From assembly GCF_006704265.1 (NCBI RefSeq), contig NZ_VIKA01000002.1, positions 30,910-94,909 of the forward strand: DNA of 64,000 nucleotides, written 5' to 3'. The first letter of the stretch is position 1. The number at the start of each line of letters is the position of its first letter. Below are positions 56,178 through 64,000 of this stretch, in pieces. Position numbers and translations under genes: made by a program. This stretch comes from Elioraea sp. Yellowstone (GTDB lineage Bacteria > Pseudomonadota > Alphaproteobacteria > Acetobacterales > Acetobacteraceae). The notes under the pieces were generated by a model. It worked only from the letters and a program-made list of their open reading frames with translations. It was not told the DNA's origin and did no database searches.

Positions 56178-56308
56178 CGGAGCGTGGAGGTAGCACGCCG
56201 GCGTGGCCACGACGAGGGTTCGTGCGGCTCGACGGCGGGCCGGCGTTGACCGCCAGCGCCCCTGCGCCCAGGCTGCCGCCCCGTCCCGACCAGCATGGCA
56301 GGACCAGC

Positions 56309-57091
56309 ATGAGCGACTTCGTCCTCAGCCACACGCACGGCGCGATCGGCGTGATCACGCTGAACCGGCCCGAAGTGCTGAACGCCTGGCACCGGCCGAT
56401 GCGCGACAGGCTGGTCGCCGCCCTGGAGACGATGGAGCGCAACGCGGCGATCCGCGCGATCGTGCTGACCGGCGCCGGCGAGCGCGCTTTCAGCGCGGGC
56501 CAGGACCTGAACGAGAGCAAGACCTTCGATCCCGACGGCGCGGAGGCCTGGATCCGCGAGTGGGAGCGGCTCTACGGCCTGCTGCGGTCGCTCACCAAGC
56601 CGCTGGTGATCGCGCTGAACGGGCTCGCCGCCGGCTCGGCCTTCCAGGTCGCCCTGCTCGGCGACCTGCGCGTCGGCCACCCCGGCGTCACCATGGGCCA
56701 GCCCGAGATCACCTCCGGCTTCGCGAGCATCACCGGCCCCTGGATCATGCGCGAGATCCTCGGGCTGGCGCGCACCACCGACCTCGCGCTCACCGGCCGG
56801 ATGATGGATGCGGCGGAGGCGCACGCGATCGGCCTGATCAGCCGACTGGTTCCCCGCGAGGCGGTGATGGACACGGCCCTCGCGCTCGCCGAGGAACTGG
56901 CCGGCAAGCCCCCCACTGCCCTCCGGCTGACCAAGGCGTGGCTGCGCGAGATGACCGAGCCGGGCTTCCGCCAGGCGATCGAGGCCGCGATCCGCTTCCA
57001 CCGCGAGGCCTACGCCACCGACGAGCCGTCGACGACGATGCAGCGCTTCCTCGACGCGCGCGCGCACCGGCGCGCCACGCCCGATTGCTGA
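56309..57091 (+). CDS. Enoyl-CoA hydratase/isomerase-family protein
   Basis: A 260-residue crotonase from ATG 56309. [10 protein letters not shown] and [18 protein letters not shown] form the oxyanion hole, and [12 protein letters not shown] holds the usual acid residue; the C-terminal helix [20 protein letters not shown] is standard. Acts on CoA thioesters in catabolism. It is followed four bases later by an acyl-CoA ligase, suggesting a two-gene degradation unit. Exact substrate not inferable. Confidence 0.85.
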   Translation: MSDFVLSHTHGAIGVITLNRPEVLNAWHRPMRDRLVAALETMERNAAIRAIVLTGAGERAFSAGQDLNESKTFDPDGAEAWIREWERLYGLLRSLTKPLVIALNGLAAGSAFQVALLGDLRVGHPGVTMGQPEITSGFASITGPWIMREILGLARTTDLALTGRMMDAAEAHAIGLISRLVPREAVMDTALALAEELAGKPPTALRLTKAWLREMTEPGFRQAIEAAIRFHREAYATDEPSTTMQRFLDARAHRRATPDC

Positions 57092-57095
57092 CGCC

Positions 57096-58628
57096 GTGAT
57101 CCCCGACACCGAGGACGGCTTCCTGCCGCGGTTCCGCGCCGCCGCCGCGGCCGAGCCGGAGCGCGTGTTCGCGCGCATCGACGGCGCCGTGACGTTCGGT
57201 GCGCTGAGGCGCATGGCGGACGGTGTCGCGCACGGCCTTGCGCGGCGCGGCGTGATTCCTGGCAGCCGGGTGGCGGCGATGCTGCGCAACGGGCGGCTGT
57301 CGCTCGCGCTCATGCACGCGCTCGCCGCGCTCGGCGCGGTCTGGGTGCCGCTGAACGTGCAGGCGCGCGGGGCAAGCCTGCGCCACGTGCTCGACCACGC
57401 CGAGCCCTGCCTCGTGCTGGCCGAGACCGATCGTCTGCCCGTGATCGCGGAGACCGGCGCCGCACTTGCGGGCGCCCAGGTGCTCGACGCGGCCGCGCCG
57501 GAGGTGCGCGCCTGGCTCGCCGCGACGGATCATTTCGAGTCCGCCGCGCCGCCGGCCGACGCGCCGTTCGGCATTCTCTACACCTCGGGCACGACCGGCC
57601 GCCCGAAGGGCGTGATCGTCACGCACCGGATGCTGCGGCTCGCCGGCGAGGCGGTGGCGATCGTCTCGGATGTCACCGACGGCGACGTGATGCTGGTGTG
57701 GGAACCGCTCTATCACATCGGCGGCGCGCAGCTGATCGTCGTCCCGCTGCTCCGTCGCGTGGAGCTCGCCTTCGTGCCGCGCTTCAGCGCGAGCCGGTTC
57801 TGGCATGACGCGGCGGCTGCGGGGGCGACCCATATCCACTATCTCGGCGGCATCCTGCAGATGCTGATGGCGCAGCCGCCCGGCCCGCACGAGCGCGCGC
57901 ACCGCGTGCGCGTCGCCTGGGGTGCGGGCTGCCCGGCCGATGCCTGGCGCGCGATCGAGGCGCGCTTCGGCCTCTCGTTGCGCGAGTGCTACGGCATGAC
58001 CGAGGCCTCCAGCATCACCACCTGGAACGCCGACGGCACGCCGGGCGCGATCGGCAAGCCGGTGCCCTGGTTCACGGTGACGCTCCATGATGCCGAGGGG
58101 CGGGTCGCCCGGCGGGGCGAGATCGTCGTGCGCACGCGCCTGCCGGGCGCCCTCTTCCCCGGCTACTTCCGCGATCCCGACGTCACCGCCGCCGCCCTGC
58201 GCGACGGCGCGCTGCACACGGGCGATCTCGGCACCTGGGATGAGGCCGGCAATCTCGTCTATGCTGGCCGTCTCTCCGACAGCGTGCGCTGCCGCGGCGA
58301 GAACGTCTCGGCCTGGGAGGTCGAGCAGGTCGCCGCCGCGCACCCGGCGGTCGCGGCCTGCGCCATGATCGGCGTCGCGGCCGAGATCGGCGAGCAGGAG
58401 ATCAAGCTGTTCGTGCAGCGCCGTCCGGGCGCCTCACTGACGGCGCCGGAGCTCGCGCGCTGGCTGGCCGAACGGCTCGCGCCCTACCAGACCCCGCGCT
58501 ACATCGCCTTCGTCGAGGCCTTCCCGCGCACGCCGAGCGAGCGGATCGCCAAGCACGCGCTCTCGCCCCGCCTCGACGACTGCTGGGACCGGCTCGCCGC
58601 TCCGCCGCGGTCCCGCGCCGCCCCCTGA
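57096..58628 (+). CDS. Acyl-CoA synthetase / AMP-dependent ligase
   Basis: A 510-residue adenylate-forming enzyme from a GTG at 57096. Motifs: YTSGTTGRPKGVI, the LREXYGMTE-like LRECYGMTEAS, LHTGDLGTWDEAGNLVYAGR and the C-terminal lysine loop TPSERIAKHAL. Resembles crotonobetaine/carnitine-type and aryl-acid CoA ligases. Probably activates the acid whose CoA ester the hydratase upstream processes. Confidence 0.88.
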   Translation: MIPDTEDGFLPRFRAAAAAEPERVFARIDGAVTFGALRRMADGVAHGLARRGVIPGSRVAAMLRNGRLSLALMHALAALGAVWVPLNVQARGASLRHVLDHAEPCLVLAETDRLPVIAETGAALAGAQVLDAAAPEVRAWLAATDHFESAAPPADAPFGILYTSGTTGRPKGVIVTHRMLRLAGEAVAIVSDVTDGDVMLVWEPLYHIGGAQLIVVPLLRRVELAFVPRFSASRFWHDAAAAGATHIHYLGGILQMLMAQPPGPHERAHRVRVAWGAGCPADAWRAIEARFGLSLRECYGMTEASSITTWNADGTPGAIGKPVPWFTVTLHDAEGRVARRGEIVVRTRLPGALFPGYFRDPDVTAAALRDGALHTGDLGTWDEAGNLVYAGRLSDSVRCRGENVSAWEVEQVAAAHPAVAACAMIGVAAEIGEQEIKLFVQRRPGASLTAPELARWLAERLAPYQTPRYIAFVEAFPRTPSERIAKHALSPRLDDCWDRLAAPPRSRAAP

Positions 58629-58634
58629 CCGGCG

Positions 58635-59816
58635 TCAGCCGAGCGGCACCAGCCGGATGCGCCGCCCCTCGGCCGCCAGCGCCACCCGTCCGCCCTTCAG
58701 CGCCAGCGCATCCTCGCCGAACACGCGTCGCCGCCAGCCATGCAGCGCAGGGATGTCCGGTTCGTCCTCGCTCGCCAGCCGCTCGATGTCGTCGGCGGAA
58801 GCGACGAGCCTCTGCGCCACGTGGTGCTCGTCGCACTTCGCCGCCAGCAGCACCTTCAGCAGCGCGACCAGCGCTGGGCTCGGCCGCATGCCGTTGCGCT
58901 CGGGCGCGGGCGGCAGCGCATCGTCGGGCAGCGCCTTCGCCTCGGCGATCGCGGCGAGCAGCGCGGCCCCCGCCTTGCCCTCGGCGAGGCTGCGCGGGAA
59001 GCCGCGCGCCCGCGCCAGCCCCGCCGCATCGGCCGGCGCCTGGGCGGCGATCTCGAGCAGCGTCTCGTCCTTCACCAGGCGCTGGCGCGGGATGTTGATG
59101 CGCTGCGCCTCGCGCTCGCGCCAGGCCGCGACCGCACGCAGCACGGCGAGGAAGCGGCGGTTGCCGCTGCGGCTGCGCAGCCGGAGCCAGGCGTCCTCGG
59201 GCGCGGTGCGGTAGGTCGCCGGGTCGGCGAGCGCGGCCATCTCCTCCGCCACCCAGTCAAGCCGCCCCTCGCGCTCGAGCCGTGCCCGGAGCTTGGTGTA
59301 GACCCGGCGCAGATGGGTCACGTCGGCCGCCGCATAGGCGATCTGCTGGGCCGTGAGCGGACGGGCCGACCAGTCGCTGAAGCGGAACGCCTTGTCGATC
59401 ACCGCCCCGGTCAGCGCGCCGACCAGCGCGTCGTAGCCCACTTGGTCGCCGAACCCCGCCACCATCGCCGCGACCTGGGTGTCGAACAGCGGCGCGGGCA
59501 CGCGCCCCGTGCGCAGCACGAAGATCTCGATGTCCTGGCGCGCGGCGTGGAACACCTTGGTGACGGCCGGATTGTCGAACAGCGCGTAGAGCGGCGCGAG
59601 GTCCAGCCCCTCGGCCTGGGCGTCGATCACCGCCACGTCCTCGGGCCCTGCGATCTGGATCACGCAGAGTTCGGGCCAGTAGGTGCGCTCGCGCATGAAC
59701 TCGGTGTCGACGGTGACGAAATCGGCCGCGGCGAGCCGATCGCAGAGCGAGGCGAGCGCCTCGGTGGTCTCGATCAGGACCGGCGGGGGGAGGGCCACCT
59801 TGGCAGGACGATTCAT
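58635..59816 (-). CDS. rnd: Ribonuclease D
   Basis: A 393-residue protein from ATG 59816. The DEDDy exonuclease motifs are visible: [15 protein letters not shown] (Asp-Glu), [12 protein letters not shown] and [15 protein letters not shown] (Tyr-x3-Asp). C-terminal half carries HRDC-like helices. It trims 3' ends of tRNA and other structured RNAs. Confidence 0.94.
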   Translation of the reverse strand: MNRPAKVALPPPVLIETTEALASLCDRLAAADFVTVDTEFMRERTYWPELCVIQIAGPEDVAVIDAQAEGLDLAPLYALFDNPAVTKVFHAARQDIEIFVLRTGRVPAPLFDTQVAAMVAGFGDQVGYDALVGALTGAVIDKAFRFSDWSARPLTAQQIAYAAADVTHLRRVYTKLRARLEREGRLDWVAEEMAALADPATYRTAPEDAWLRLRSRSGNRRFLAVLRAVAAWREREAQRINIPRQRLVKDETLLEIAAQAPADAAGLARARGFPRSLAEGKAGAALLAAIAEAKALPDDALPPAPERNGMRPSPALVALLKVLLAAKCDEHHVAQRLVASADDIERLASEDEPDIPALHGWRRRVFGEDALALKGGRVALAAEGRRIRLVPLG

Positions 59817-59930
59817 GGGGCTGCGCTTCTACACGGCGTTCCGGCCCGGACCAAGCCGCGCGGCTTGACTTCCCGCCCGCCGGCCGGTTCCTTCCGGGCC
59901 TTCGCACCTGGCCGGACCGGTTCTCGCCCC

Positions 59931-61715
59931 ATGCATCCCTACCGCACCCATACCTGCGGCGCGCTGCGCGCCGAACACGCCGGCCTGACGGTCCGCCTCT
60001 CCGGCTGGGTGCACCGCAAACGCGACCATGGGGGCCTCCTGTTCATCGATCTGCGCGACCACTACGGCGTGACGCAGGTGGTGATCGACGCGGGCTCGCC
60101 GCTGATGGCGGAGGCCGAGCGCATCCGCCCCGAGAGCGTGATCACCGTCACCGGCGAGGTCGTCCGGCGCAGCCCGGACACGGTGAACCAGAAGCTGCCC
60201 ACGGGCGAGATCGAGCTGCGCGCCGCGACGCTGGCCGTGCAGTCGGCCGCCGAGGTGCTGCCGATCCAGGTCGCGGGCGACGCCGAGTTCCCCGAGGAGC
60301 TCCGGCTCAAGTACCGCTTCCTCGATCTCCGCCGCGAGCGGGTGCACCGCAACATCGTGCTGCGCAGCCGGGTGATCGCCTCGATCCGGCGTCGGATGAT
60401 CGAGGCCGGCTTCATCGAGTTCCAGACGCCGATCCTGACCGCCTCCTCGCCCGAGGGGGCGCGTGACTTCCTCGTCCCCTCGCGGCTGCATCCCGGCAAG
60501 TTCTACGCGCTGCCGCAGGCGCCGCAGCAGTTCAAGCAGCTCTGCATGGTGGCCGGCTTCGACCGCTACTTCCAGATCGCGCCCTGCTTCCGCGACGAGG
60601 CCAGCCGTGCGGACCGCTCCCCAGGCGAGTTCTACCAGCTCGACTTCGAGATGAGCTTCGTCACGCAGGAGGACGTGTTCGAGACGATCGAGCCGGTGCT
60701 GGCCGGCGTGTTCGAGGAGTTCGCGGAGGGGCGCAAGGTCACGCCGCCGCCCTTCCCGCGCATCCCCTACGACGAGGCCATGCTCGCCTACGGCACCGAC
60801 AAGCCGGACCTGCGCAATCCGCTGCGCATCCAGGACGTGACGGCAGCGTTCCGGGGGGGCGGGTTCGGGCTGTTCGCACGCGCGATCGAGGCCGGCGCCG
60901 TGGTGCGCGCGGTCCCCGCCCCCGGTGCGGCCGGCCGTCCGCGCAGCTTCTTCGACAAGCTGAACGAGTGGGCCAGGAGCGAAGGCGCGGGCGGCCTCGG
61001 CTACATCGTCTTCGAGGGCGGCGAGGCGAAGGGGCCGATCGCGCGCAACCTGGAGCCCGCACGCTGTGCTGCGATCAAGGCCGCGTTCGATCTCACCGAC
61101 GGCGATGCGGTATTCTTCACCTGCGACATGCCGAGGGCGGCCGCCGTCTTCGCCGGCAAGGTGCGCACGCGCATCGCCACCGAGCTCGACCTGATCGAAA
61201 AGGACGCGTTCCGCTTCTGCTGGATCACCGACTTCCCGATGTACGAACGCAACGAGGAGACCGGCGCGATCGAGTTCAGCCACAACCCGTTCTCGATGCC
61301 GCAGGGCGGGCTCGAAGCGCTGAACACGATGGACCCGCTCGCCATCAAGGCGTTCCAGTACGACATCGTCTGCAACGGGGTGGAGCTCTCCTCGGGCGCG
61401 ATCCGCAACCACCGCCCCGACATCATGATCCGCGCCTTCGAGATCGCAGGCTATGGCCGCGAGGAGGTGGAAGCGCGGTTCGGCGGCATGCTCAACGCGT
61501 TCCGCTACGGCGCGCCGCCGCACGGAGGCTCGGCACCGGGGATCGACCGGATCGTGATGCTGCTGGCCGATGAGCCCAACATCCGCGAGGTGATCCTTTT
61601 CCCGATGAACCAGCAGGCCGAGGACCTGATGATGGGAGCGCCTGCACCGGTGCCGCCCGAGCGGCTGAAGGAGCTCTACATCCGCCTCGATCTGCCGCCG
61701 CCACGCAAGGGCTGA
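59931..61715 (+). CDS. aspS: Aspartyl-tRNA synthetase
   Basis: A 594-residue class II synthetase from ATG 59931, in a larger open frame whose first 397 codons are antisense to rnd. N-terminal OB fold ([32 protein letters not shown]), [20 protein letters not shown] (motif 2) and [17 protein letters not shown] (motif 3). The GAD domain lies between. Charges tRNA-Asp and, in many alphaproteobacteria, also tRNA-Asn. Confidence 0.96.
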   Translation: MHPYRTHTCGALRAEHAGLTVRLSGWVHRKRDHGGLLFIDLRDHYGVTQVVIDAGSPLMAEAERIRPESVITVTGEVVRRSPDTVNQKLPTGEIELRAATLAVQSAAEVLPIQVAGDAEFPEELRLKYRFLDLRRERVHRNIVLRSRVIASIRRRMIEAGFIEFQTPILTASSPEGARDFLVPSRLHPGKFYALPQAPQQFKQLCMVAGFDRYFQIAPCFRDEASRADRSPGEFYQLDFEMSFVTQEDVFETIEPVLAGVFEEFAEGRKVTPPPFPRIPYDEAMLAYGTDKPDLRNPLRIQDVTAAFRGGGFGLFARAIEAGAVVRAVPAPGAAGRPRSFFDKLNEWARSEGAGGLGYIVFEGGEAKGPIARNLEPARCAAIKAAFDLTDGDAVFFTCDMPRAAAVFAGKVRTRIATELDLIEKDAFRFCWITDFPMYERNEETGAIEFSHNPFSMPQGGLEALNTMDPLAIKAFQYDIVCNGVELSSGAIRNHRPDIMIRAFEIAGYGREEVEARFGGMLNAFRYGAPPHGGSAPGIDRIVMLLADEPNIREVILFPMNQQAEDLMMGAPAPVPPERLKELYIRLDLPPPRKG

Positions 61716-61740
61716 GCCGTCCGGCGGCGGGCCAGAGCGA

Positions 61741-62325
61741 TCAGCCCGGCACGGCGGTGTCGCCGCTATGGCGTGCGAGCAGCGCGGCCGCTTCCTCGCC
61801 GCTGGCATACGAGGCGATGCCGACCGAGACCGCGATCGGCACCGAGGCGTCCTGCCACTTCAGGCGCCGGCTGCGCACCGCGGTGCTGATGCGCGCGGCG
61901 ATCGCGAGCGCCTGGTCGGCCGGGATCCTGCCCAGCAGCACCGCGAAGCGCCCGCCCTCGATCCGGGCGACCGTGTCGATCGCCCGCACGGCGCTGCGGA
62001 TCGCCTCCGCGGCCAGCCTCAGGGCGGCCTCGCCCGCCGCGGTGCCGTAACGCTCGACGATCGCGCCGAACATCTCGAGATCGCAGAGGATCAGGGCGCC
62101 GGGCACGCCTTCGGCGCCGAGCGCATCGAGCCGGCGTTCGAGCCGGCGCTGCAGCGTCCGCCGTGTGCAGAGCCCCGTGACCGGATCCCTCTCCACGGCC
62201 GGTGCCGGCATCAGCGCAAGACCAGGAGGTCGGCCCCCGTGCGGGCGATCGGCCCGGCCCGGCTCCATGCCGGATCGTGGCGCGCGCGCGGGGGGAGGAA
62301 CGAGGGTGACGGCATCGACCGACAT
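61741..62325 (-). CDS. Degenerate GGDEF-domain protein
   Basis: A 194-residue protein. The diguanylate cyclase fold is recognisable (RDPVTGLCTRRTLQRRLERR, LILCDLEMFGAIVERYGTAA, VPIAVSVGIASY) but the signature is EGGRF at 123-127 instead of GGDEF, so cyclase activity is unlikely. No membrane or sensor domain. May bind GTP or act as an effector. Confidence 0.8.
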   Translation of the reverse strand: MSVDAVTLVPPPARAPRSGMEPGRADRPHGGRPPGLALMPAPAVERDPVTGLCTRRTLQRRLERRLDALGAEGVPGALILCDLEMFGAIVERYGTAAGEAALRLAAEAIRSAVRAIDTVARIEGGRFAVLLGRIPADQALAIAARISTAVRSRRLKWQDASVPIAVSVGIASYASGEEAAALLARHSGDTAVPG

Positions 62326-62627
62326 GGGGCACCTTCCCGAAACGTGTCCGACCTTCCCTCAGGACGCGCTGCAACACGCATTCGCGACCTTAGGTAGTAG
62401 AACCGACTCGGTCAATCTCTCGACCGGGCAAGGAAGAACAAGCAAGCTGCGTGCCGGTCATTGGACCCGAGAGGGCCGCCGCGGAGCCGGTGCCCGCCTC
62501 GCCGGCGGCGCACGCGCCATGCCCCACCCGGCAGGTTCTGCCGCGCGCACCGCTCGCCGCCCGGCAGGCTTGGACGCGCGACCCGGCATCCCCTAGTCTC
62601 GTCGCGACACGCCAAGGAACCCCGCCG
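62326..62627. other. Divergent intergenic region
   Basis: 302 bases between the GGDEF-like gene and the EipB-like gene, which read away from each other, so two promoters should lie here. I can point to no specific boxes, repeats or gene. Confidence 0.4.
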
Positions 62628-63425
62628 ATGCGCCCGCCTTCCGGACCTGCCGGCCTGATCGCCGCAGCCCTCATCCTCGCCGCCCTGCCGGCGCAGTCCG
62701 TCGAGCTCGCCTCGCACCGCGCCGCCTACCGCCTCTCGCTCGACACCTCGCGCCCGAACCAGGACGTCGAGAGCGCCTCGGGAGCCATGCTCTACGAGGT
62801 GGTCGACCGCTGTGGCGCCTGGACGGTGCAACAGCGCTTCACCCTCCAGGTGGTGGGACGCGGCGGCCAAGCCTACGAGATGTCGTCCGACTATGCGACC
62901 TGGGAGGCGGCCGACGGCACGCGGCTCAGGTTCCGTCTGCGCCAGGCGACCGACGGGACGGTCACCAAGACGATCGCCGGCGAGGCCCGGCTCGAGGCCG
63001 TCGGCGGGGCGGGGGTGGCACGGCTGACCGCGCCCGAGGACCGCGAACTCGGCTTGCCGCGCGGCACGCTGTTCCCGATGATCCATACGGTGCGGCTGAT
63101 CGAGGCGGCCCGGCGCGGCGACCGGGTCCTTGCCGCACCGCTGTTCGACGGCACCTCCGACGACGGGCCGCAGGACACCAACACGGTGATCGCCTCGCCG
63201 ATCCCGCCCGATCCGGCGATCGGCCATGCCGCGCTGCGCGACCTGCGCTCCTGGCGCGTGCGCATCGCCTTCTTCGAGCCCGGCGGCGGAAGCCAGCCCG
63301 ACTACGAGGTTGGCATCCGCTACTTCGAGAACGGGGTGGCGGACGAGCTGAAGATGGATTTCGGCGAGTTCGCGGTCGCGGGCAAGCTCGCCGAGTTCGA
63401 GCGCCTGCCAGGCCAGTGCGACTGA
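62628..63425 (+). CDS. EipB-like (DUF1849) envelope protein
   Basis: A 265-residue protein from ATG 62628 with a Sec signal peptide (LIAAALILAALPAQSVELAS; mature start near residue 25). AYRLSLDTSRPNQDVESASG, then MLYEVVDRCGAWTVQQRFTL and a Cys near the end match the EipB family: beta-spiral periplasmic proteins needed for cell-envelope integrity in alphaproteobacteria. Two cysteines could form the family disulfide. Confidence 0.85.
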   Translation: MRPPSGPAGLIAAALILAALPAQSVELASHRAAYRLSLDTSRPNQDVESASGAMLYEVVDRCGAWTVQQRFTLQVVGRGGQAYEMSSDYATWEAADGTRLRFRLRQATDGTVTKTIAGEARLEAVGGAGVARLTAPEDRELGLPRGTLFPMIHTVRLIEAARRGDRVLAAPLFDGTSDDGPQDTNTVIASPIPPDPAIGHAALRDLRSWRVRIAFFEPGGGSQPDYEVGIRYFENGVADELKMDFGEFAVAGKLAEFERLPGQCD

Positions 63426-63431
63426 CCCGCG

Positions 63432-64000
63432 CTACCCCAGGCTGCGCCCGCGCCGCACCACGCCGGCGCCGAAACGCGCCCTGAGCGCATCGAGGGCGCG
63501 GTCCATCGCCACGCGGCGCGGCGCGTCCGGATCGGCGAGGTCGCCGCGATCGGCCGTCTCGCCCGGTACGAGCGGCTCGGCCCCGATGCCGATCAGGCGG
63601 AAGCGCGCACCGGTCGCCTCCTTGGCGAGCAGGGGACGGACGGCGGCGAACAGCGTCTCGGCCAGCTGGGTCGGCACGGCAAGCCGCGTGTGGCGCGTGC
63701 GCAGGACGAACGCGGCCGTCTTCAGCTTCAGCACCACCCCCGCGGCGGCGAGCCCCCTCGCCTTCAGCCGCGCCGAGAGCTTCTCGGCGAGCGGCCAGAG
63801 CGCCCGTTCGAGCTCGGCCAGGCCGGCGAGGTCGATCTCGAAGGTCGTTTCGGCCGAGAGCGAGCGCGCCGCACGCTCGGGCACCACGGCACGGCGGTCC
63901 TCGCCGCGGGCGAAGGCGGCAAGCTCCGGCCCGTGCTCGCCGAGCCGCGCCGCCGCCTCGGCCGGCGTCAGCGCGGCGAGCGCGCCGAGGGTCGCGAAGC
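63432..64000 (-). CDS. dinB: DNA polymerase IV, C-terminal part (partial)
   Basis: The leftward frame enters from the right window edge and stops at 63432, giving about 189 residues. It shows the Y-family thumb/little-finger transition: LGEHGPELAAFARGEDRRAV, VPERAARSLSAETTFE, LWPLAEKLSARLKARGLAAA and VLKLKTAAFVLRTRH. Error-prone lesion bypass polymerase; the catalytic palm is outside the window. Confidence 0.85.
   Translation of the reverse strand, partial: FATLGALAALTPAEAAARLGEHGPELAAFARGEDRRAVVPERAARSLSAETTFEIDLAGLAELERALWPLAEKLSARLKARGLAAAGVVLKLKTAAFVLRTRHTRLAVPTQLAETLFAAVRPLLAKEATGARFRLIGIGAEPLVPGETADRGDLADPDAPRRVAMDRALDALRARFGAGVVRRGRSLG

Noticed and set aside
58740..59930. N-terminal extension of aspS by 397 codons
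   Set aside because: The region is antisense to rnd and low-complexity; the normal AspRS N-terminus starts at 59931.

Overview
The window looks like the chromosome of a very GC-rich alphaproteobacterium, probably Rhodospirillales/Acetobacteraceae. The evidence is the base composition, the tight ATGA/GTGA translational overlaps, the acpS-lepB-rnc-era gene string and an EipB (DUF1849) envelope gene. The genus is an inference, not something read directly. Three blocks are visible.

Block 1 (1 to about 43.2 kb) is a temperate lambda-like siphovirus prophage whose left end lies outside the window. Almost all of its genes read leftward. From about 38.7 kb down to 1 they run: a sigma-like regulator; a replication/recombination module (PD-(D/E)XK nuclease, Sak4-like ATPase, DUF669 protein, Cas4/RecB-like nuclease, helicase interrupted by an intein, DUF6511 protein, PrimPol/DUF3987 replicase, RuvC-like resolvase, HU-like protein); two ParB-methyltransferase fusions plus a nuclease; small accessory genes; packaging and head genes (terS, terL, gpW, portal, S49 protease with nested scaffold, decoration, major capsid); an endolysin/spanin lysis cassette placed inside the structural genes; and tail genes to a tailspike cut by the window edge. 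A Phd/PemK-like toxin-antitoxin pair sits head-on within the tail genes. Rightward from 38.9 kb lie an ImmA peptidase, an XRE repressor, a regulator, and a DUF2924/serine recombinase/HTH integration module.

Block 2 (about 43.2-53.2 kb) is an accessory island. It holds a gene of unknown function, a small gene packed between it and a broken HEPN-like (AbiU2-like?) gene, then an McrB-like AAA+ ATPase, a PD-(D/E)XK nuclease partner and a DNA methyltransferase with an N-terminal excisionase-type HTH. Together the last three look like a McrBC/LlaJI-type restriction-modification locus in an unusual form. A complete-looking IS66 element and remnants of IS630 and IS3 elements follow, ending near a tRNA-Gly(GCC) gene.

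Block 3 (53.2-64 kb) is host chromosome: era, rnc, lepB and acpS as one overlapping leftward unit, an enoyl-CoA hydratase/acyl-CoA ligase pair, rnd, aspS, a degenerate GGDEF protein, an EipB-like protein and the 3' part of dinB.

The most unusual items are the intein splitting the helicase P-loop, a family of palindromic elements that lies inside several prophage genes (including terL) in one conserved reading frame, clustered GCGAACCA repeats beside the methyltransferases, and the McrB/nuclease/HTH-methylase locus.
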